In this document: positions 59,091-64,000 of the stretch, piece after piece
Layout: every line of letters starts with the position of its first letter
Position numbering within the stretch: the first letter of the stretch is position 1
From: Saccharothrix sp. S26
Lineage (GTDB): Bacteria; Actinomycetota; Actinomycetes; Mycobacteriales; Pseudonocardiaceae
NCBI RefSeq assembly: GCF_021390395.1
Contig: NZ_JAJUWT010000028.1
Location: forward strand, 1-64,000
Length of the DNA stretch: 64,000 nucleotides
Direction of reading: 5' to 3'
Notes under the pieces: model-generated
Database searches by the model: none
Told to the model about the DNA's origin: nothing
The model's input: the letters and a program-made list of their open reading frames with translations, nothing else
Made by a program: the position numbers and the translations under genes

Positions 59091-60202
59091 TGCGCGCCCG
59101 GACCGCCGCGCTCGCCGCGACGACGGTGGCGGCGGGGTCCAGCGGGTACGTGGTCGCGGCGGTGCTCACCGAGGTCGCCGCCGACCACGACGTCACCACC
59201 GCCGCCGCGGGCCAGACGATCACCGCGTTCGCCCTGGCCTACGCGGTCGGCTCGCCGGTGCTGGCGCTGCTCACCGCGCGGTTCGAGCGGCGGGCCCTGC
59301 TGGTCGCGGCCCTGCTGGTGGCCGCGGCGGGCAACGTCGGCGCGGCGCTCGCGCCGACGCTGGACCTGCTGCTGGCCGCCCGCGTGCTCACCGCGTGCGG
59401 CGCGGCGCTGGCCACGCCGGCGGCCACCGCGGTCGCCGCGCAGCTCAACCCCGACCACAAGGCCAAGGCCATGGCGGTGGTGACGGCCGGGTTGACCGCC
59501 GCGACGCTGCTGGGCGTGCCCGCCGGGCGGTTCATCGCCGACCACCACGGCTACCGGGCGGCGTTCGTGCTGGTCGCGGCGCTGTGCGTGGTGGCGGCGC
59601 TGGTGGTGCGGTCCGCCGTGCCGCCGGTGCGACCGGGCCCGGCGATCGGGTTCCGGGACCGGCTCGCGCCGCTGGCCGACCCGCCCGTGCGCCGGCTGCT
59701 GGCCGTGTCGCTGCTGGCGTGCCTGGCCACGTTCAGCGTCTACGGCTACCTGGGCCCGATCACCGGCCGCCCGCCCGACAGCGGCCACCTGCTCGCCTAC
59801 GGCGTCGGCGGCGTGCTGGGCAACGCGGTCGGCGGTGTGGCCGCGGACCGGCACGGGCCCCGCACACCCCTGCTGGTGGCGCTCGGCGGCTGCGCGGCCG
59901 TGCTGGTGCTGCTGCCGACGATGCTGGCCGGGCCGGCGGCGGTCGTCGTGATGGCCGCGTGGGGCGCGTTGTTCTGGGCGTTCAACCCGCCCTTGTTCGC
60001 CACCCTGGTCGCGGTGGACCCGAGCCGGGCGAACCTCCTGCTCGCCCTCAACGCCTCCGCCATCTACACCGGCATCGCGGGCGCGGGTGTGCTCGCCGGC
60101 GCGGTGCACGCCCCGGCCGTCCCCCTCGTGGGCGCCGCCGTCGCCGTCGCGGCCGCCGCGATCGCCGCCACGAACCGCGAGAGGAGGCTGGTGACGCGCT
60201 GA
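59090..60202 (+). CDS. MFS transporter
   Basis: 370 residues with about 12 membrane helices, AraJ/DHA1 type: GQTITAFALAYAVGSPVLALL, RVLTACGAALATPAATAVAAQ and GVPAGRFIADHHGYRAAFVLV. Probably a drug or metabolite exporter. The ATG at 59090 overlaps the preceding stop (TGATG); a GTG one codon earlier is possible. Its position next to the PKS operon suggests a second export route beside the MATE protein. Confidence 0.85.
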   Translation: MRARTAALAATTVAAGSSGYVVAAVLTEVAADHDVTTAAAGQTITAFALAYAVGSPVLALLTARFERRALLVAALLVAAAGNVGAALAPTLDLLLAARVLTACGAALATPAATAVAAQLNPDHKAKAMAVVTAGLTAATLLGVPAGRFIADHHGYRAAFVLVAALCVVAALVVRSAVPPVRPGPAIGFRDRLAPLADPPVRRLLAVSLLACLATFSVYGYLGPITGRPPDSGHLLAYGVGGVLGNAVGGVAADRHGPRTPLLVALGGCAAVLVLLPTMLAGPAAVVVMAAWGALFWAFNPPLFATLVAVDPSRANLLLALNASAIYTGIAGAGVLAGAVHAPAVPLVGAAVAVAAAAIAATNRERRLVTR

Positions 60203-60230
60203 TCGACGCGATCCGGGTTAGGTTGCCCGC

Positions 60231-61175
60231 ATGGCCGGAAAGGTGCCTTCGGTGGAGCTGGAGGTCGGGGACCGCGTCGTGCGGATCTCGAACCCGGATC
60301 GCGTCTACTTCCCCGCACGCGGGGAGACCAAGCTCGACCTCGCCCACTACTACCTGTCGGTCGGCGACGGGATCGTGCGCGCCCTGCGCGACCGGCCGTG
60401 CATGATGCACCGCTTCCCGTCCGGCGTGGCCGGCGAGAAGGTGCACCAGAAGCGGCTGCCCAGCGGCGCGCCGCCGTGGGTGCGCACGGTCCGGGTGCAC
60501 TTCCCCCGGTACGACCGGCACGCCGACGAGCTGTGCGTGACCGACGTGGCGGACGTGGTGTGGGCAGTGCAGATGTCGACGGTCGAGTTCCACCCGTGGA
60601 ACTCGCGCCGCGCCGACACCGAGAAGCCGGACGAGTGGCGCATCGACCTGGACCCGATGCCCGACTGCCCGTTCGACCGGGTGCGGCGGGTCGCGCACGT
60701 GGCGCACGAGGTGCTGGACGAGCTGGGCGCGGTCGGCTGGCCGAAGACCTCCGGTGGTTCCGGGCTGCACATCTACGTGCGGATCAAGCCGGAGTGGGGT
60801 TTCGCCGACGTGCGGCGGGCGGCGCTGGCGTTCGCCCACGAGGTCGAGCGGCGCGTGCCCGACGACGTCACCACGGCGTGGTGGCGGCGCGACCGCGACC
60901 CGCGCAGCCTGTTCGTGGACTACAACCAGAACGCGCGCGACCACACGATCGCCAGCGCGTACTCGGTGCGCGGGGTGCCGGAGGCGACGGTGTCCACGCC
61001 GGTGCGGTGGGACGAGATCGACTCGCTGGACCCGCGTGACTTCACCATCGCCACCGTGCCCGCGCGGTTCGCCGAGCTGGGCGACCTGCACGCCGGGATC
61101 GACGACGCGGTGTTCTCGCTGGAGCCGTTGCTGGAGTGGGCCGACCGCGACGGCGTGGAGGCGCCCGAGCCCTAA
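60231..61175 (+). CDS. LigD-type polymerase/primase domain protein
   Basis: 314 residues, a stand-alone polymerase domain of bacterial LigD (archaeo-eukaryotic primase fold). Metal ligands are in DLDPMP and VDYNQNARDHT; the nucleotide-binding motif is SGGSGLHIYVRI. LigD-Pol adds ribonucleotides at breaks during Ku-dependent end joining, and actinomycetes often encode it apart from the ligase. No Ku or ligase gene is in this window. It converges on the prim-pol gene with a 4-base overlap. Confidence 0.92.
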   Translation: MAGKVPSVELEVGDRVVRISNPDRVYFPARGETKLDLAHYYLSVGDGIVRALRDRPCMMHRFPSGVAGEKVHQKRLPSGAPPWVRTVRVHFPRYDRHADELCVTDVADVVWAVQMSTVEFHPWNSRRADTEKPDEWRIDLDPMPDCPFDRVRRVAHVAHEVLDELGAVGWPKTSGGSGLHIYVRIKPEWGFADVRRAALAFAHEVERRVPDDVTTAWWRRDRDPRSLFVDYNQNARDHTIASAYSVRGVPEATVSTPVRWDEIDSLDPRDFTIATVPARFAELGDLHAGIDDAVFSLEPLLEWADRDGVEAPEP

Positions 61176-61993
61176 CGCAGCACGCGTGGCCGGCGTCGGC
61201 CCAGCGCGATGCCGTTCTCGACGTGGCGCAGCGCTTCGCGCTCGGTCCAGCCCTCGACGCCGTCGTGCCGCGAGGCGGCGGCCAGCAGCACCGCCAACGC
61301 GGTCGTCTCGTCCAGCCAGCCCGCGCCCACCAGCTCGCCGAGGCGGCACGCGGCCGTGAACACGACGTGCGCGCGGGTGCCCGGCCGGGCGTCGCGGACG
61401 CGTTCCGCCTCGCCCTCCACGACGGCGGCGCGGTAGGCGTCGACCCGGCGCGGCGCGGGCCGTTGGGCCGGGATCGGCGGATCCCGCGGCGGTGGCGGGG
61501 TCAGCACGGCGACCAGCCACTCGGGCGCGGGCGCGACCGGGGCGTCCCGCACCACCCGGTAGCGCCCGTGACCCAGCACGGACCCGGCGGCGACCACGTA
61601 CCCGCCGACGCCCCGCGTGTCGACGTGCGGCGCGATCCGGCCCGCGCTGTTGCCCAGCGGCACGTCCGGAGCGCGGAAGTAGCGGTGCTCTCCCCCGCTG
61701 GGCGTGGCCACCGTGTAGGTGTCGCGCGGGTCCTCCTCGCCGTGCTGCCAGGCGCGCCGGGCGAACGCCTGCCGGCCGTGCGGCACGTCGAGGTCGACCA
61801 CGAGCAACCCGGCGGGACCGCAGGAGATGCCGACGTTGTAGGCGCGGCGCGACCACCACCGCCTGATCCGGTCGCCGTCCAGCGTCGCCTCGTCGTCCCA
61901 ACCGCGCAGCGCGGGCACCTTCCCGTGCGGGCGCAACGGCACCACGGGCCAGCCTCGTGCGACGGCGGCCAGCGCCGCCCGGTACCTGGTCAT
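61172..61993 (-). CDS. Bifunctional DNA primase/polymerase domain protein
   Basis: 273 residues. The prim-pol fold has metal motif DLD in LLVVDLDVPHG (about 66-76), then ATPSGGEHRYF, and DTRGVGGYVVAAGS at the core. A short helical C-terminal region with TRAHVVFTAACRLGEL follows, without a helicase domain. Such proteins prime plasmid, phage or element replication, or act in repair. The ATG at 61993 has AGGGGG upstream. A convergent pair of primase-fold proteins is unusual. Confidence 0.88.
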   Translation of the reverse strand: MTRYRAALAAVARGWPVVPLRPHGKVPALRGWDDEATLDGDRIRRWWSRRAYNVGISCGPAGLLVVDLDVPHGRQAFARRAWQHGEEDPRDTYTVATPSGGEHRYFRAPDVPLGNSAGRIAPHVDTRGVGGYVVAAGSVLGHGRYRVVRDAPVAPAPEWLVAVLTPPPPRDPPIPAQRPAPRRVDAYRAAVVEGEAERVRDARPGTRAHVVFTAACRLGELVGAGWLDETTALAVLLAAASRHDGVEGWTEREALRHVENGIALGRRRPRVLR

Positions 61994-62455
61994 GCTCGTT
62001 CCCCCTGATGTCGGGCAACGGGGGAAGCGCCGCCGAGGTTCAGTGTGCCGGGGCCGGGACAACGCGTACAGGGCCACCAGGACGCCGTGCGCGGCAGCCG
62101 GCGGTCGTGACCGCGCCCGACCTCCGTGAACGGCACCCGGCCCGCGGGGCGAGGAGTTCGGGGGTCCGCTTCGCGGTCTTCACCGGGCAGCGACCTCAGC
62201 AACGCGGTCGAGCGCCTGCGATTCGGTGGCCGCCGCGCCACAGCCCGCGCCTCCGGCAGCGACCCGCGAAGGTGGTCGAGTGCGCGCGATCGAAGGGCCG
62301 ATGCACCACAGCCCGCGCCTCGCGGTGCTCCCGCCGGGGCAGTGCTCGCCGGCGGGGTCGGGCGCGCCTGCTCCAGCGGCCACCGCGCCGAGCGGTCTTC
62401 ACCGGGTGCGTCCGATCCGAGGCTGCTCGTCCGACCCGGGTGGCAGGATTTCCCC
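61994..62455. other. Intergenic stretch with degenerate repeats
   Basis: 462 bp upstream of two divergent genes, with no credible ORF. GCGGTCTTCACCGGG occurs at 62173-62187 and again at 62391-62405, and a 68-bp degenerate tandem repeat lies at 62206-62341. Promoters for both neighbours must lie here, but I cannot point to them. Confidence 0.5.
62206..62341. repeat. Degenerate 68-bp tandem duplication
   Basis: Unit 1 starts GGTCGAGCGCCTGCGAT (62206) and unit 2 GGTCGAGTGCGCGCGAT (62274). The 16-mer CCACAGCCCGCGCCTC recurs at the same 68-bp offset (62238 and 62306). The rest has diverged. Confidence 0.65.
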
Positions 62456-64000
62456 GTGACCGTTCCCGCCGTGCTGCGCACGCTGGCCCGTCTCAGCGCG
62501 TCCGAGCAGCCGCAGCGGGTGCAGCTCGACCTGACCAAGACCGCCGGCCTGGTGTGGTTGGGCGCGGACCAGGCGGCGTGGCGGACCCTCACCGACGAAG
62601 GGCAGCCGCCGAGCTGGACGCCGGTGCCGTGGACCGCGCGGCCGGACCAGCGGGCGAGCGTGGACCGCTTGGCGTCGTTCGACGCGCTGCACCAGGAAGA
62701 CCGGCTGCTGCGCCTGGGCTGGGCGTTCCTGTGCGGGCCGGCGACGGTCAACGGGCAGCGCAGGCGGGTGTGCCTGCCGCTGGTGTCACGGCCGGTCCGG
62801 TTGCACCAGGCGGGTCGGCGCGACTACGTCTTCCACGTCGCGGGCGACGTCGGCATGTTCCCGCTGCTGACCGACTGGGCCAAGGCGGCGGAGCTGGAGA
62901 CGCGGCTGGCCACGGGCGCGGAGTGGATCAACGCGACGTTGGCCGCCAGCGGGTTCGCCGACGTGCCCGTGCTCGGGCCCGAGCCGGCTGGTCGGCGGCG
63001 ACCGGCTGGTCGTGGTGGCGGGCGCCGGGCTGCACGCGGGCGAGCCCGTGGTCAGCACCGAGCGCGGCGCGGCGCTCTACACGTGGGCGCGGCGATCCGG
63101 GGTGGAGGCGACCGCGTTGGCCGGGCTGTACTCGTCGACCGAGGACGCGGCGGTCGAGGGCGACGACGTCGTGCACGGCGCGCTGCCGCTGAGCCCGAGC
63201 CAGCGGGCGGCGGTGCTGGCGGCGCGCGTCGCACCGGTGACCGTGGTCGGCGGGCCGCCCGGCAGCGGCAAGACGCACACCTTGGCCGCGATCGCGCTCG
63301 ACGCGGTCGCCTCGGGCCGCTCGGTGCTGCTGGCCAGCCGGACCCGCAACGCCGCCGACGTGCTCGGTGAGGCGTTGAGGCGCGCGGGCGGCCCGGTGCC
63401 GGTCCTGTTCGGCGACTCCGAGCTGCGCCAGGAGATGGCCCGGGAGCTGAGCACGGGCCTGGCCGCCACGACGGCCAAGGGCGAGCTGGAGCGGCTCGAC
63501 CACGGCAGGCGGGACGCCGTCGCGGCCGTGGCCCGGATCGAACGCGCGGTGGGCGACGCGTTGCGGGACGAGGAGCTGGTCGAGGCGGCGGTGAAGTTCG
63601 AGGCGTTGATGCCGGGGCACCGCGCCGTCGCGCCGCTCGCGTTCGGCGAAGGCGTCGGGTTCGACCGGCTGCACGGCCTGCTGCGCCCGCGCCACGGGGT
63701 GTTCGGCGGGGTGCGGACGCGGTGGGCGCTGCGGGCCGCCCGGCGGTTGGCGGGCGCGGCGGACGACGTGGGCGCGGCCGACCTGGCGGCGGCGGTGCGG
63801 GCGGCCGAGCAGTCCGCCGCGCAGGTGCGGGTCGCCGCGAACGGCGGTACCTCGCTGGAGGCGCTGCGCGGGTTGCTGGCCGAGGCGGACGCGCACGGGC
63901 ACGCCGCCATCGCCGCATGGCTGGCGACGCTCGCGATGAGCCGCCGCGGCTCCGGGCCGCGGCGCGCGGTGGCGGCGTTGGCGACGGCGTTGCGGTCGGG
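62456..64000 (+). CDS. P-loop DNA helicase-like protein, frameshifted, 3'-partial
   Basis: The GTG at 62456 opens a good coding frame (VPAVLRTLARLSASEQPQRV...) that stays coherent to about LGPE (62983). Coding then continues one base out of phase from 62988 (LVGGDRLVVVAGAGLHAGEP...) to the window end without a stop. In the second frame Walker A is VVGGPPGSGKTHTL near 63245-63285, as in superfamily 1 helicases; later motifs lie beyond the window. One extra G/C in CCGGCTGG (62984-62991) explains the shift. It could be a sequence error, a real pseudogene, or slippage. The codon pattern on both sides looks equally functional. Confidence 0.65.

Overview
The window is 64 kb of very GC-rich actinobacterial DNA. 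Gene style (frequent GTG starts, GTGA/ATGA stop-start overlaps, GGAGG ribosome sites, rare TTA codons), gene content (Pls/PosA-type synthetase, F420/flavin LLM oxidoreductases, LacI regulators, bldA-type TTA codons) and a highly structured hairpin repeat point to a filamentous actinomycete, most likely Pseudonocardiaceae (Saccharothrix/Actinosynnema/Lentzea-like). That placement is inference. I saw no rRNA, tRNA, CRISPR array or transposase.

Layout. 0-1.2 kb: PspC protein, YtrA-type GntR regulator, FtsX-ectodomain-like protein. 1.2-6.7 kb (minus strand): lysine degradation through beta-lysine (kdd, an amidohydrolase, kamD, kamE, kal). The first enzyme, KamA, sits at 15.4 kb on the plus strand with a strong terminator. 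6.8-12.6 kb: a tripartite tricarboxylate transporter (TctA/B/C) divergent from a CitA/DcuS-type two-component system. 12.2-15.3 kb: a GH13 glucosidase/trehalose-synthase-like enzyme, an LLM flavoenzyme and FxsA. 16.9-18.2 kb: a secreted Gly-rich beta-helix protein flanked by 26-bp direct repeats. 18.4-21.4 kb: PfkB kinase, LacI regulator, AlkZ-like protein. 21.4-25.1 kb: a membrane protein interrupted by an in-frame TGA, a 40-aa secreted peptide, and a LuxR/ATPase regulator. 25.3-28.6 kb: structured hairpin repeat, P450, MarR with paired operators, LLM monooxygenase. 28.7-35.7 kb: a leader peptide coupled to a Pls/PosA-family synthetase, an M1 peptidase, a PfkB kinase, SurE and a 45-aa acidic protein.

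35.8-48.5 kb is one carbohydrate regulon for rhamnose and rhamnogalacturonan: LacI repressor, fused rhamnulose-1-P aldolase/lactaldehyde dehydrogenase, RhaI, RhaM, a Gfo/Idh-PmoA fusion, a YesL-like protein, a CUT1 ABC importer and a secreted PL11 lyase. LacI-type palindromes lie before four of its transcription units, so extracellular pectin cleavage, uptake and rhamnose catabolism look jointly controlled. 48.7 kb holds an orphan SLATT/DUF4231 protein.

49.6-60.2 kb holds a compact, unfamiliar biosynthetic locus. It contains a single AT-less KS-KR-ACP module, two free acyltransferases (one very divergent), a MATE exporter and a free condensation domain, all in one overlapping operon. Divergent from it are a TTA-containing chorismate-lyase-like gene and an MFS exporter. 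This is my best candidate for an undescribed system. 60.2-64 kb carries two convergent archaeo-eukaryotic-primase-fold proteins (LigD-type polymerase and prim-pol) and a frameshifted helicase that runs off the end.

At larger scale, synonymous-site strand composition on the plus strand is G-rich from 1 to about 6.7 kb, C-rich from about 6.85 to 16.8 kb whatever the gene direction, and mixed afterwards.
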